Notes: generated by a model not told the origin, from the letters alone. A stretch of 64,000 nt of DNA from CBDATB01 sp965199745 (GCA_965199745.1 CBDATB010000012.1:248001-312000), one strand, 5' to 3'; shown: positions 9,055 through 19,117, counted from the first letter of the stretch. Made by a program: numbers and translations.

Positions 9055-11808
9055 TCACAAATCTACAAAACTTTCCCCCTTCCTGCGCCTTTTCTTTTTC
9101 TCTTTTGATAGCAGCGGACTCACTATTTGTTCATATACCTCAAACAAAAACCCTATCCGTGCCTGCTCGTCCGCGAAGGGCTGCGGACGGTAGCAAAGGT
9201 CTACCGCCTTATCCAATTGCTGATGGGCTTTGACTAAGACAGGCGGCATGGTCAAAGGGTCGTACAAATCGGCTAAGCTGCTCTCTGGAAACTGCTCCCG
9301 CACTTGCAAAACCCGCTGGGCTTTGCTCTCCACTGCCTTTACATTTTTAGAGAGCGGCTCCTTAGCCCACGGAAAATTGTTGTAGACAATATCTTTAGAA
9401 TATCTATATTCATTGCCCAGTCGTCCACAAGTATATTTCACCCAAGCCATGTGCATGGCAGACATCAAGATGCCGAAGTGGTAAAGTGTGCCGTTAGGAA
9501 TTGTAAAACAAAGGTCTGTCGTAATAATGTCTTTAGACATAAAACTCATGGGAATATATTTTCTACTACTTGAATTTACTTTAGGAACTATAATATAAGT
9601 ATCAGGTGTTTTTCTATCTCTAAAGAGGTAAGGCGTTGCTGCATGCTTTTGAGTAGAAGGGGCAACACTATCTAGTCTAAAATTCTTGACAGCTTCCACT
9701 CTTTTTAAAACTAAGGGCATACTTCGTAGTTCTTTCGGGCTAATTCCTTCAAGCCATAGACACCAGCGTTTCTTACCGTTTAAAAATTCTCTTGCACCTA
9801 TCAACTGCCGAATATATTTTTTGGCTTTAGGTTCATTTTGTAAAAAATTGGCTTTATTCTCTTCTTCCATAATCAGGTGTCCACCGTCTAAGGGCATATT
9901 GCCAAAAGCCATAGCAGGCACATTGCAAATGGGTTTACTCTGTCGGTAGATGGTCAAGTCTTGGGCAGGTGTTAAATACGAATTGATATTTTTGACCTGC
10001 CTTTCAGTCGGTTCCCCTTTGACATCTGAATAGGTAAAAAGACGTTTTGTTTTGGTCTCAAAAGGGGCAAAACCAATAATCACACAATAGACCGCTGCCT
10101 TGCCTCTGGCTTCATTGCGCCATTTAAAAGTGGTATGGGCAAAGTGAATTTTAATTCGATAGTCTTTCATCAACAAACCCCATAATACGCTGACTTGCTC
10201 ACCCTGCGTGATAGAGTTGGTCGAGACAAAAGCAGCTTTAATTTTAGTATTTTCGATATAGTGGGCAGCCTTCAAATACCAACCTGCGACGTAATCTAAA
10301 ATCTTTCCATTTTTTACGCCTTCAAAGAGCCTTGCCATACCCTGCCGTTGAACTTTATCCAAAATTTTAGAGCCGCTAAAAGGCGGATTGCCCATAATAT
10401 AATCCAATTCCTTTTTTGGAATAAGGCTGTTCCAGTCGGTTTGTAAAGCATTGGTATGCCATATATTAGCTGCTTTGTCCAGAGGCAAACGCACAAAATA
10501 TTGACCGAAGGCTTCCGATACTTTCCTATTCATTTGGTGGTCTATCAACCACATCGCCACTTCGGCAATCTTGGAGGCAAACTCGTCTAACTCGATGCCG
10601 TAGAATTGGTCTATATGGACTTTCAAAATAGCAGCAATATCAATGACGCGTTCGCTGCCGTACAAGGCTTGCAAAACCTGAATTTCTAAAAGACGTAGCT
10701 CGCGATAAGCCACGATTAAAAAATTGCCACTGCCACAAGCGGGGTCTAAAAAGCGAAGCTGACTTAGCTTGAGGTGAAAGGCTTGTAATTTGGGCTTGCT
10801 GTGCTGGATACTTTCCAATTCACTTTTTAAGTCGTCTAAAAAGAGGGGTTGAATGACCTTGAGAATATTTTGTTCAGAGGTATAATGAGCACCGAGATGT
10901 CTGCGTTCCTGCGGGTTCATGACGCTTTGGAAAAGCGAGCCGAAGATGGCGGGTGAGATTTTACTCCAGTCTAAAGCGGAGGCTTGCAAGAGGATGTTTC
11001 GCATCTGGCTATTAAAGGCAGCAATAGGAATCGGTTCTTCAAAAAGTTTACCATTGACGTAGGGAAATTGAGATAGGGCTTCGTCTAAGTTGGTGAGTCT
11101 TTGACTGGGCGGGGTGTTGAGGATTTGAAAGAACTGGGCGAGCAGGGCGCCGAGGTCACTACCATCAGGTCGGGTTTTGAACTCGATGTATTCTTTAAAA
11201 GTGCTGCGTTCAAAAATGCTGGTGTCGTCGGCAAAGAGAATGAAGAGCAAGCGAACCAAATACATTTCGAGTTGTCGTCCTGTGTAGCCGAAGGTTTTGA
11301 GTTGGTCGTGGAGTTTGCCCATGAGTTCGGCAGCTTGGATATTGACGGGGTCTTGTTCTTGAAAAGTGCGGGCTTGATAGCCAGCGATAAAACCGAAGCG
11401 TTGGACGTGTTTGTAAAAGTCGACGATGCGAAATTCATATTGCTGGTCGGCTTCGAGGTCGTAGAGCCTCAGTCGGGCAAAGTCGGAGACGAGGACATAT
11501 TTAGGGAGTTCGTGTTCTTCGAGACCGTGAAAATAGTCAGTGGCTTGTTGAAAGGCGGCGTCTAAGTCTTTGCCTTTGGATTTATGTTCGGCGATGAGGA
11601 CACCTTTCCAGAAGAGGTCAATAAAGCCAATTTTTTGATTGAGTTTTTGGACGGGTTTTTCAAAAGTTGCGACGCGTCGTCTTGAGATTCCGAAGACGTG
11701 AAAGAAGTCGTTCCAGAAGGTATCTTTTTCGGCGCGTTCACGTTTCTCGTCAGCCCATTCTTTAGAGAAGGTCAGGGCGCGGTCTTTGATTTCGTTCCAG
11801 GCGAGCAT
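9055..11808 (-). CDS. MmeI-like type IIL/IIG restriction-modification enzyme
   Basis: A single 917-residue polypeptide combining endonuclease and adenine methyltransferase; MmeI itself is of almost the same length. The N-terminal nuclease motif is D64-x9-E74-H-K76 (FIDLFWKGVLIAEHKSKG), with the same spacing as in MmeI. A helical linker follows, then the methyltransferase: GAHYTS near 306-311, SAM motif I LDPACGSGNF (354-363) and catalytic NPPF (474-477). The remainder holds the target-recognition domain. Such enzymes cut ~20 bases from an asymmetric site and protect by methylating one strand, so no partner gene is required. The gene looks intact. Its GC content is visibly higher than that of its neighbours, particularly in the N-terminal third, which suggests acquisition from elsewhere. 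It is flanked by decayed genes. Confidence 0.9.
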   Translation of the reverse strand: MLAWNEIKDRALTFSKEWADEKRERAEKDTFWNDFFHVFGISRRRVATFEKPVQKLNQKIGFIDLFWKGVLIAEHKSKGKDLDAAFQQATDYFHGLEEHELPKYVLVSDFARLRLYDLEADQQYEFRIVDFYKHVQRFGFIAGYQARTFQEQDPVNIQAAELMGKLHDQLKTFGYTGRQLEMYLVRLLFILFADDTSIFERSTFKEYIEFKTRPDGSDLGALLAQFFQILNTPPSQRLTNLDEALSQFPYVNGKLFEEPIPIAAFNSQMRNILLQASALDWSKISPAIFGSLFQSVMNPQERRHLGAHYTSEQNILKVIQPLFLDDLKSELESIQHSKPKLQAFHLKLSQLRFLDPACGSGNFLIVAYRELRLLEIQVLQALYGSERVIDIAAILKVHIDQFYGIELDEFASKIAEVAMWLIDHQMNRKVSEAFGQYFVRLPLDKAANIWHTNALQTDWNSLIPKKELDYIMGNPPFSGSKILDKVQRQGMARLFEGVKNGKILDYVAGWYLKAAHYIENTKIKAAFVSTNSITQGEQVSVLWGLLMKDYRIKIHFAHTTFKWRNEARGKAAVYCVIIGFAPFETKTKRLFTYSDVKGEPTERQVKNINSYLTPAQDLTIYRQSKPICNVPAMAFGNMPLDGGHLIMEEENKANFLQNEPKAKKYIRQLIGAREFLNGKKRWCLWLEGISPKELRSMPLVLKRVEAVKNFRLDSVAPSTQKHAATPYLFRDRKTPDTYIIVPKVNSSSRKYIPMSFMSKDIITTDLCFTIPNGTLYHFGILMSAMHMAWVKYTCGRLGNEYRYSKDIVYNNFPWAKEPLSKNVKAVESKAQRVLQVREQFPESSLADLYDPLTMPPVLVKAHQQLDKAVDLCYRPQPFADEQARIGFLFEVYEQIVSPLLSKEKKKRRRKGESFVDL

Positions 11809-12265
11809 GCGTAAATAAGTAGTTTCTTCCTTTCATTTTCAAAATAAGTTAAAATAATTTCAAGAGTGTTTAATAAATACTAACATAAGCCCTTGCTTTA
11901 CAAAGCAAAGTTATTATTAATCCATACTTAAAATGAAAAATAGAACTTACTTTTTAACAGTTTTAGCCTTTGTCTTTATAAGACAGCGTGTAAAACCCAT
12001 TCGTCGCCTTAGCGTAGGTGGGATGTAAGCGATAAAGTTTTTGAAATACAACTTGTATGCTGTACTCTTAAACATCAACGTTGCTCGCGTCATTATAAGA
12101 CCTTAAAAACCTTGTTAGGGACTATCCAGTACATACGTATGTTTACCATGCCGACCCGATGCTCCATGGGCAAACACACATGTACCAATACAAAAAACAG
12201 TACTGAAACACCATTTGCACACGGACTTTGTAGTGTATTTAGAAATGAATAACGACAGAAAAATC
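11809..12265. other. Non-coding stretch with a signal-peptide fragment
   Basis: Upstream of the MmeI-like gene. A 31-codon frame at 11933-12028 (+) begins MKNRTYFLTVLAFVFI, which looks like the orphan signal peptide of a lost exported protein. An imperfect palindrome TTGCTTTACAAAGCAA lies near 11893. No RNA gene or complete protein was recognised. Confidence 0.45.
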
Positions 12266-12980
12266 ATGACAAAAATTTATTTTAAAAAAATAAATACAAA
12301 AAAGATTCTTGTTTTACTGAATACAATTTTGGTTTTACCAGGCTATATAGATGCCCAAGACGGGTTTCTGAGCTATAATTTCTGAATATCTCGAATCTAA
12401 AAAGTATGAACTAACTCTGATTTTTAATAACCCATATTACGCGAATAAAAAAACTAATATTAGACTTGCTGATAATGAAATCAAATGTTCGGAGAAAGAT
12501 CACGCACTCGAAATTATAATCAATAGAGCTAAAATAAATACATCAAAAAAAGTTACGCTGAGTTATAATTGGGGTAAAAGTGTTGACAGCGTAAATTTTG
12601 CTAACAATGTTAGACAAATCAAATTTTACGAGTTTGCTTCTCTTCTGGGTTTTGTACTTACCAATGAACCTTGTACAGGGTTGGGTTGTGGTGTAAATTA
12701 TCAATTGATTTATGACTTGAAAACAAAAAGCGAGAGTTATTTTGGCAGATTTAGAACGGGTTTTGAATTTGAATTGCATGATTTCAATCAAGACTCAAAA
12801 ATTGATTTTTTAAGTAACACCTTTTACGGCAAAAATGAACAGATGATTGATACTACAGAATTTATAATGTATAGCCAAACTGAGAAAGGAAATTTCCAAG
12901 AGTTTAGAACCGAAGAACAAAATAGATTTACTTTCAGGCATATTTATCCTGAACGAAATAAAGATTCATTAAGGGAATAA
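12266..12980 (+). pseudogene. Exported hypothetical protein with one frameshift
   Basis: The start at 12266 (a second ATG lies at 12245) encodes a signal peptide (KKILVLLNTILVLPGYIDAQ) and then stops at TGA around 12382. In the neighbouring frame an open sequence runs from about 12385 to 12980 (SEYLESKKYELTLIF, RFRTGFEFELHDFNQ, TFRHIYPERNKDS). Joined, the two would give an exported protein of roughly 235 residues with no domain I recognise; the later part looks beta-rich. One indel between about 12360 and 12385 explains the break. It could be a recent pseudogene or, less likely, a sequence error. Confidence 0.6.
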
Positions 12981-13254
12981 TTTGACGAAAATTGGATTGA
13001 AAAAATAAATAATGACGGTATGTGACAATTTATAACCTAAATTGTGTCGGATGCAGACGTAGTCAAAATCATTAGGAATTGCTAAATGTAGTTACTTAAT
13101 TCAGAAATAATCACTAACTTGACCCGTAGTTAAAATTACCTTCAACAATTTTTTAAATAAATTTAGGAAAGAATAACTGATTTTAACACAGTGTATATGC
13201 TATTTTACAGAGGTAGGATACATATACAAGCCGTTTAAGTATGATTAAAGTAAA

Positions 13255-13494
13255 ATGAATTCAAACACGCCGATTATAGAAACCAAAATTTATGGCGAGT
13301 TCAGAGGATGGAAAGGTGAAACTGTTTTCAAAATGATGAATGGTCAAATTTGAAAACAGTCCTTTTATGCTTATATGTACTATTATGCCTACTGCCCTAA
13401 AGTAGCTATATATGAGACTTCAAATGGTCATGTGATGAAAGTCGACGGTGTTGATGAAACAATAAACGTCGTACAAATTAACTCGATCGATTGA
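13255..13494 (+). pseudogene. Small conserved protein (~79 residues) with an internal TGA
   Basis: The frame from ATG 13255 reads ETKIYGEFRGWKGETVFKM, NGQI, stop, KQSFYAYMYYYAYCPKVAI, then MKVDGVDETINVVQI. This matches a widespread small protein family built on a 'G-x-F-x-G-W-x-G-E-T-x-F-x-L-x-N-G-Q-I-W-x-Q' pattern. The TGA at 13351-13353 occupies the conserved Trp. Apart from that codon the frame is intact over 80 codons. Function of the family is not known to me. Confidence 0.7.
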
Positions 13495-13503
13495 GCCTGC
13501 CAA

Positions 13504-14031
13504 TCACAACCTACCTCCTACATAAGCCCAAAGCACAATCCCTACACTCACCGATATATTTAAAGAATGTTTTGTGCCAAACTGAGGTATTTCAAGCCCG
13601 ATGTCAGCTGTTTTAACCACAGCGTCATCTACTCCAAAAACTTCATTGCCAAATACAAAAGCCAGTTTTTCATCTGTCGGTACCTTAAAATTTTGTAAAA
13701 GTGTTGGATTGTCCACTTGTTCTACAACAATTATTTTGTAGCCCGAGGATTTCAGTAATTTAATTGTATTTAGTGTTTTTTGTTGATATTCCCATGCTAC
13801 TGATTCTGTGGCACCCAGCGCAGTTTTATGGATTTCCCGATGCGGAGGGCAGGGGGTAATGCCACACAAAAAAATTTTCTCGACTAGAAAAGCATCAGAA
13901 GTTCGGAAAACAGCACCGATATTGTGCCTGCTACGCACATTATTTAACACAACACATATGGGATACTTGTCTTTTCTTTTAAATGTATCTACAGACATAC
14001 GCCCCAGTTCTTTAATATTGAGTTTTCTCAT
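13504..14031 (-). CDS. SpoU/TrmH-family RNA 2'-O-ribose methyltransferase
   Basis: SPOUT-fold methyltransferase that transfers a methyl group from SAM to a ribose 2'-OH of tRNA or rRNA. The three family motifs are clear: NVRSRHNIGAVFRTSDAF (motif 1, with the catalytic Arg), FVFGNEVFGV (motif 2) and IPQFGTKHSLNISVSVGIVLW (motif 3, forming the knot). At 175 residues it is the short TrmH-like form without an N-terminal substrate-binding domain. It is convergent with the 80-codon pseudogene and divergent from the following transporter. The exact target nucleotide cannot be read from sequence. Confidence 0.92.
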   Translation of the reverse strand: MRKLNIKELGRMSVDTFKRKDKYPICVVLNNVRSRHNIGAVFRTSDAFLVEKIFLCGITPCPPHREIHKTALGATESVAWEYQQKTLNTIKLLKSSGYKIIVVEQVDNPTLLQNFKVPTDEKLAFVFGNEVFGVDDAVVKTADIGLEIPQFGTKHSLNISVSVGIVLWAYVGGRL

Positions 14032-14174
14032 TTTTTATTTGTTGTGTTTTATCCCTGGTATGGGTATAGAGATGTTATCTTTGTGAGACATTAAGGACTG
14101 CAAAAATACAAAAAATCTTTATCCTCTGCTTTTTTCCTCACAACAAACCCTCTTTCGAATACAAATATAAAGAA

Positions 14175-14205
14175 GTTGAAAATTGGGTTTTTTTCTGTAA
14201 ATTTG
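14175..14205 (+). promoter_or_regulatory. Predicted promoter of the DASS transporter gene
   Basis: GTTG at 14175-14178, a 19-base spacer, then TAAATTTG at 14198-14205, an exact TAnnTTTG -7 box. Expected transcription start is near 14212, giving a leader of about 24 bases before the ATG at 14236. Confidence 0.65.
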
Positions 14206-14235
14206 CTTCTTTTCATATTTTGCTAGCTTACACCG

Positions 14236-15711
14236 ATGAATAGTCCATACAACTTTGAGCGAGGTATAAAAATAATAGGTTTGCTTGGTGCCCCTGCTGT
14301 TTTCATACTTTTGCTTATATTGCAGCCTTTCGATAACCTAAATATTCAAGCACAGCGTACCATAGCTGTCGCGTTCTGGATGCTAATTTGGTGGATTACT
14401 GAAGCTGTTTCTATTTCAGTAACTGCACTCTTACCCATCGTATTATTACCCGTATTGAAAGTTACTAATATTTTTACTGCCAGCAGCCCTTATGCTAGCC
14501 CAATAGTGTTTCTGTTTATGGGTGGCTTTATCATTGCCCTTGCCATGGAAAAATGGCAGCTCCACAGGCGTATTGCTTTAAATATTGTTAGCCTGACGGG
14601 AACCAATGCCAATGGTATTATTATGGGTTTTATGCTGGCTGCTGCTACGCTGAGTATGTGGATTAGTAATACTGCAGCTACTGTAATGATGCTACCCATT
14701 GCAACATCTGTCATACACTTACTCATGAAAAAAGCCGAAGGAAGTGAAAAGCAAAAAAATATTTTTTCACTAAGCATAATGATAGGCATCGCTTATGCGG
14801 CTAATATCGGCGGCATTGCCACCATCATCGGTACACCTCCTAATGTGGCATTTGCCGGATTTATTGAAGAAACCTACGGTATGGAAATAAGTTTTAAAGA
14901 CTGGCTTATGGTGGGTTTGCCTTTCTCTGTTTTATTACTGGGAATTGCCTATTTACTAATTGTCAAGATTATTTATCCTAATCAGCTCGGTAATTTTTCG
15001 GGTAGTAGAGAACTTATTCGCTCGGAGATTGATAGGTTGGGAAAAATATCTTTTCAGGAAAAAGCTGTCTTAATTGTTTTTTTCTGCACGGCTTGTCTCT
15101 GGATATTCCGCACTTTTATCAACCACCTAATTCCTAGCTTTGAGATCAGTGATCCGGGCATTGCTATGATGGCTGCTATTATGATGTTTGTTATCCCTTC
15201 TAAAAAGAATACTGAAAAGGCAGATAATACTTTTATATTGGTTTGGAAAGATACTGAAAAACTTCCTTGGGGCATTCTGCTGCTGTTCGGTGGTGGCTTG
15301 AGCCTAGCAAATGCTTTCAGACAAACAGGACTTATCAACACTATCGGAGAGAGTGCCGCTGCCATGGGAAGTGGCAACACTGTTTGGATTATCGTTTTGC
15401 TTATAGCCACCATCCTTTTCATGACAGAGGTGATGAGCAATATTGCTTTAATAACAGTGTTTTTACCAGTGATAGCTGGCATTGCTTTGGCTTTTGATAT
15501 CGATCCACTCCTGGTTACTATTCCCGTGACCATGGCTTCGAGTTGTGCTTTTATGCTACCGATGTCAACCCCTCCCAACGCTATTGTATTTGCTAGTGGA
15601 CACATCAAAATTCCGCAAATGGTGAAAGTAGGGCTTTGGTTGAATATGATTGCTATTATCGTGCTATCGGTGTTTTCGCAGAGTGTTGTTGAGTGGGTTT
15701 TCGCAGGTTAA
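14236..15711 (+). CDS. SLC13/DASS family sodium:dicarboxylate (anion) symporter
   Basis: Inner-membrane secondary transporter, 491 residues with roughly a dozen hydrophobic segments. The two inverted-repeat signature loops are present: MWISNTAATVMMLP in the first half and MSTPPNAIVFASGH near the C-terminus, which form the sodium and carboxylate sites in VcINDY-type proteins. IIGTPPNVAF after the first repeat is also typical. It probably imports C4-dicarboxylates or related anions driven by sodium. It stands alone behind its own promoter. Confidence 0.93.
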   Translation: MNSPYNFERGIKIIGLLGAPAVFILLLILQPFDNLNIQAQRTIAVAFWMLIWWITEAVSISVTALLPIVLLPVLKVTNIFTASSPYASPIVFLFMGGFIIALAMEKWQLHRRIALNIVSLTGTNANGIIMGFMLAAATLSMWISNTAATVMMLPIATSVIHLLMKKAEGSEKQKNIFSLSIMIGIAYAANIGGIATIIGTPPNVAFAGFIEETYGMEISFKDWLMVGLPFSVLLLGIAYLLIVKIIYPNQLGNFSGSRELIRSEIDRLGKISFQEKAVLIVFFCTACLWIFRTFINHLIPSFEISDPGIAMMAAIMMFVIPSKKNTEKADNTFILVWKDTEKLPWGILLLFGGGLSLANAFRQTGLINTIGESAAAMGSGNTVWIIVLLIATILFMTEVMSNIALITVFLPVIAGIALAFDIDPLLVTIPVTMASSCAFMLPMSTPPNAIVFASGHIKIPQMVKVGLWLNMIAIIVLSVFSQSVVEWVFAG

Positions 15712-15894
15712 ACGAATCTTTTAATCGTTGAGGTTTTACACACGATTTGGTATTTTTTCCACAGTTTTTTTTAAATTAATTGTTTTTGTTCCCATCAGTC
15801 AAACTTAAACTAAAGACAAGATAAGAAAAATTTTACCTTTCTTTTTCTAATTTTGAGCGTTTTTGTGTCCTAAAGCAAAATATTTTTTTAGCAA

Positions 15895-17904
15895 GTGGAA
15901 AAAAATATTAAAATACTTATTTATACTGCCTGCATGCTGTGGAAAGTACAACATAGCTACGGACAAATCCCTACCAACCAGAATGATGACGATTTCCAAC
16001 GAGAGAGAAATATAGATCAGCAAAACCCTTTTACTGATTCTGGGGATACTATCAAAACAAATGAAGGTAAAGTATTATTACAAGATGACATAGAAAACGT
16101 TTACGGCCCTTCTACCACCCAGTACGTCCATGAGCATACCTTGTATGAAATGCGCGATACCTTATATACTATCGATACCACACTGCATTATTTTCACAGG
16201 TACAACGAGTGCGCAAAGTCAGGCTATTTGAAACAAAATTTGGGTAATTTAGGTACAGCAAGCAAAGACATTTATACAAGTATACCCAAAAACATTGGTA
16301 CACGGCTAGGTTTTGATGTCTTCGACAGCCACATCACTAACAGTCGTACAATCAAATATTATAATAGCAAATCGCCTTACACGGACTGGTATTATGTAGA
16401 TGGAGGAAATAGCCGCACAACTGTCGATGCTAGTCTTTCACAAAACATTAACCCCCACTGGAGTGCAGCCATCCGCTACAAGAGCATCACCTCCAATACG
16501 TTGGTAGGCAATAGGGTGCAAAGTCGTAATAATATCAATGTTAGTAATCAACAGTTCACCTTTAAAACATGGTATGAAACTCAAAATAAAAGATATAAAC
16601 TGACCTCGAGTTATATTAATGCACAGCATGAGGTAAATGAATCGGGAGGATTAGTACTTGATAGTATTTTCATCAACGGGGTTCAAGAAAAACAACCTAT
16701 TGATTCTTTCCTTACAGTAAATAATGCTTTTCTCAGCAATCGTTTTTCTGGTGTTGAAACGGTATATACACGTGTGCAGTTTAATCTTTACCACCAATTT
16801 AATCTACTGAAAAACTCAAAACGCTTACAAATATTTCATCGATTCAGTCGGACGCACCAGGAATATGTCTATGAAGATATGAGCTTTAGTACCAACGCAG
16901 GTGAATACCAAAATTTACTGTTAGAAAATAGCAGTGCTACTTACATAGAGCGAATAAAATTCCAAAGGCTAAGCAACCGTTTCGGTTTCAAAGGAAAAAT
17001 CGGCAAATGGTTTTACAGCGGGTACTTACAGTTCAGTCAGCACAAGCAATATACCCAGTTTGATGAAGGAAATTCGATACCTTTGCCAGTAGATCCTCAA
17101 AATATTTTTAGGGTGCAGAGCTACTATCCTGTAGGCAAAAATGCAGAAATAGGTGGTACTTATTTGCAAATATTGGGCAGGCAGGGACGCAATTTAACAG
17201 TATACTTTAAAAATAAATATCTCCATGCAAGTTATCGCATGGCAGTGTATGAGCCGAATCAGGTGCAGAGCTACTATTTTAGCAATTTTTTTCGGTGGAA
17301 TAATACTAATTTTATCGATACGGAAGCGTTGGCACTTTATGTAGCAGGAGCTATTGGCAAGAATAAAAAATTAACTTTTGCACCTTACGCCAAATTCACT
17401 ACTTTCAATAACTATATTTATTTTGATACCCTAGCCACACCACGACAAGCCAACAGCACGCAAAATATAGGATATGCAGGTTTTCACGCAAAAGCAAGTA
17501 CAGGTTTGTTCCGTCATTTAATACATGTTCGCTATGCTAGTGTTTCGGCACTTATGAGAGCTCCAGGCTGGTTAATCGTGTATGAAAGCTACCTGAATCT
17601 AAAAATCAAAGGCAAGCTAAAACTACAGCCCGGGCTGGATATTCGTTACAATAGCAAATATCAAGCAGAAAGCTATGAGCCTGTTACCAAACAGTTTTTT
17701 CTGCAAAACAGGTACATGGTAGGAAATTTTCCAATTATTGATTTTTTCTTAAACTTTCAAGTGAATAAAACACACTTTTTTCTGAAAGTTACCAATGTTT
17801 TATATAAAATACCGTTTTTAGGTACGCACTATTTTGCTACTCCCGGTTATATGGGACAAATCAGAACTTTTGAGTTTGGGCTAGATTGGAAATTATTCGA
17901 TTGA
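15895..17904 (+). CDS. Putative porin (Porin_10-like outer-membrane beta-barrel)
   Basis: 669 residues starting at GTG 15895, with a signal peptide ending near SYGQ. The mature part is beta-rich with alternating aromatic residues throughout (for example YKLTSSYINAQHEVN and KTHFFLKVTNVLYKIPFLG). It ends in FEFGLDWKLFD, close to an aromatic outer-membrane C-terminus. Overall length and the conserved C-terminal FLKVTN...PGYMGQ...FGLDW match the 'putative porin' family of Bacteroidota (Porin_10). No plug domain is seen, so it is not TonB-dependent. It ends with TGA, which shows that TGA works as a stop here. Confidence 0.8.
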   Translation: MEKNIKILIYTACMLWKVQHSYGQIPTNQNDDDFQRERNIDQQNPFTDSGDTIKTNEGKVLLQDDIENVYGPSTTQYVHEHTLYEMRDTLYTIDTTLHYFHRYNECAKSGYLKQNLGNLGTASKDIYTSIPKNIGTRLGFDVFDSHITNSRTIKYYNSKSPYTDWYYVDGGNSRTTVDASLSQNINPHWSAAIRYKSITSNTLVGNRVQSRNNINVSNQQFTFKTWYETQNKRYKLTSSYINAQHEVNESGGLVLDSIFINGVQEKQPIDSFLTVNNAFLSNRFSGVETVYTRVQFNLYHQFNLLKNSKRLQIFHRFSRTHQEYVYEDMSFSTNAGEYQNLLLENSSATYIERIKFQRLSNRFGFKGKIGKWFYSGYLQFSQHKQYTQFDEGNSIPLPVDPQNIFRVQSYYPVGKNAEIGGTYLQILGRQGRNLTVYFKNKYLHASYRMAVYEPNQVQSYYFSNFFRWNNTNFIDTEALALYVAGAIGKNKKLTFAPYAKFTTFNNYIYFDTLATPRQANSTQNIGYAGFHAKASTGLFRHLIHVRYASVSALMRAPGWLIVYESYLNLKIKGKLKLQPGLDIRYNSKYQAESYEPVTKQFFLQNRYMVGNFPIIDFFLNFQVNKTHFFLKVTNVLYKIPFLGTHYFATPGYMGQIRTFEFGLDWKLFD

Positions 17905-17941
17905 CTGAATCTTTGTTCTTGTTTGTTAAAAACCTTAAAAA

Positions 17942-18310
17942 ATGAGTCAAAAACTATCTATTATTATTCCTGCATATAATGAAGAAAAAACTATCTATCT
18001 TACCCTTGAGCGAGTAAAAAAGGCAGCATTATAGCAGCTAATAACGAAAGAAATAATAATAATCAACGATTGTTCTACTGACAAAACACCGAAAGTTATA
18101 GACTCTTTTCAGAAGCAAAACCCCGACTTACTAATTCGGTGCTATACCCAGAATAAAAATATGGGCAAAGGTGCTGCCATTCATATGGGAATTACTCAAT
18201 TAACAGGAGATTTTATTATTGTTCAGGATGCCGATTGTGTTTGATATTGATTAAAGTATTTACAAAGCAAAACCACAACTTTGCTGGCTCAAAATACTTA
18301 TTTTGATTAG
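17942..18310 (+). pseudogene. Family 2 glycosyltransferase fragment
   Basis: MSQKLSIIIPAYNEEKTIYL, then EIIIINDCSTDKTPKVIDSF, NKNMGKGAAIHMGI and GDFIIVQDAD show the N-terminal half of a GT-A glycosyltransferase of the dolichyl-phosphate mannosyltransferase type. A TAG at 18032 lies in a variable loop. After the DAD metal-binding motif the frame is lost, a short continuation (DIDLKYLQ) is in another frame, and the rest of the ~230-residue domain is absent. It is thus cut at the 3' end, right before the ribosomal protein promoter. Confidence 0.8.
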
Positions 18311-18393
18311 CTAAATGAAGCCTGTAAGATGTGAAAATTTCTGGGTGATCGGAAATTTTTTTAAAATACTTTTTATAAAAAAATATAGCAAGG

Positions 18394-18425
18394 TTTGTGA
18401 AATATATGGATAATAATTACTTTCG
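18394..18425 (+). promoter_or_regulatory. Predicted promoter of the ribosomal protein operon
   Basis: TTTG at 18394-18397, a 20-base spacer and TACTTTCG at 18418-18425 (one mismatch to TAnnTTTG). Expected start near 18432, about 68 bases before rplC. It supplies a promoter directly in front of L3, where rpsJ would normally stand. Confidence 0.6.
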
Positions 18426-18499
18426 CACTTCGTTTTTAGAGACTGTGGTGAACTCATTACATAGTATTTATTATTTTACATTAAGAAATTCAAAATAAA

Positions 18500-19117
18500 A
18501 TGCCTGGTTTGATAGGAAAAAAAATTGGTATGATCAGCGTGTTCAATGAAAACGGAAAAAACCTTGCTTGTACTGTTATTCAAACAGGCCCATGTGTAGT
18601 TACGCAAGTAAGAACGCAAGAAAAAGATGGTTATAATGCCGTACAACTGGGCTTTGATGGCAAAAAAGAAAAACATACCTCAAAAGCTATGAAAGGGCAT
18701 TTTCAAAAGGCTTCCACTACGCCCAAACGCAAATTAGTTGAATTCAATATTGGGCGAGCCTTAAATTTAGGAGATATGCTTAAAGCTGCCGACATCTTTG
18801 AAGTAGGGGAATATGTAGACGTTACGGGGCGGTCTAAGGGCAAAGGTTTTCAGGGGGTAGTGAAAAGACATGGTTTTGGTGGAGTAGGACAAGACACACA
18901 CGGACAGCACAATAGACAAAGACATCCGGGTGCTATCGGTGCTTGTTCTTATCCTGCACGTGTATTTAAGGGTTTGAAAATGGCTGGTAGAATGGGTGGA
19001 GAAAAAGTAAAAACTCAGAACCTTCGCATACTAAAAATTTATTCTGAGAAAAATTTGATGGTAGTGGGTGGTTCAATACCTGGAGCGAAAAATTCTTACG
19101 TACTTATTGAGAAATAA
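18500..19117 (+). CDS. rplC: 50S ribosomal protein L3
   Basis: 205 residues. The start MPGLIGKKIGMISVFNENGK and the central GFQGVVKRHGFGG with the Gln-rich GQHNRQRHPGAIG loop, which reaches towards the peptidyl-transferase centre and carries the Gln that is methylated in some bacteria, are diagnostic. The C-terminal KMAGRMGG is also present. It is the first gene of a truncated S10-type operon; rpsJ, usually just upstream, is absent and a dead glycosyltransferase stands there instead. L4 follows after 24 bases. Confidence 0.98.
   Translation: MPGLIGKKIGMISVFNENGKNLACTVIQTGPCVVTQVRTQEKDGYNAVQLGFDGKKEKHTSKAMKGHFQKASTTPKRKLVEFNIGRALNLGDMLKAADIFEVGEYVDVTGRSKGKGFQGVVKRHGFGGVGQDTHGQHNRQRHPGAIGACSYPARVFKGLKMAGRMGGEKVKTQNLRILKIYSEKNLMVVGGSIPGAKNSYVLIEK

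Noticed and set aside
11101..11565. Long plus-strand frame (154 codons) opposite the MmeI-like gene
   Set aside because: It is antisense to the conserved N-terminal region of a clear enzyme; its length is explained by the higher GC there.
15054..15608. 184-codon minus-strand frame inside the DASS transporter gene
   Set aside because: The opposite strand encodes clear transporter motifs; the antisense translation has no family features.
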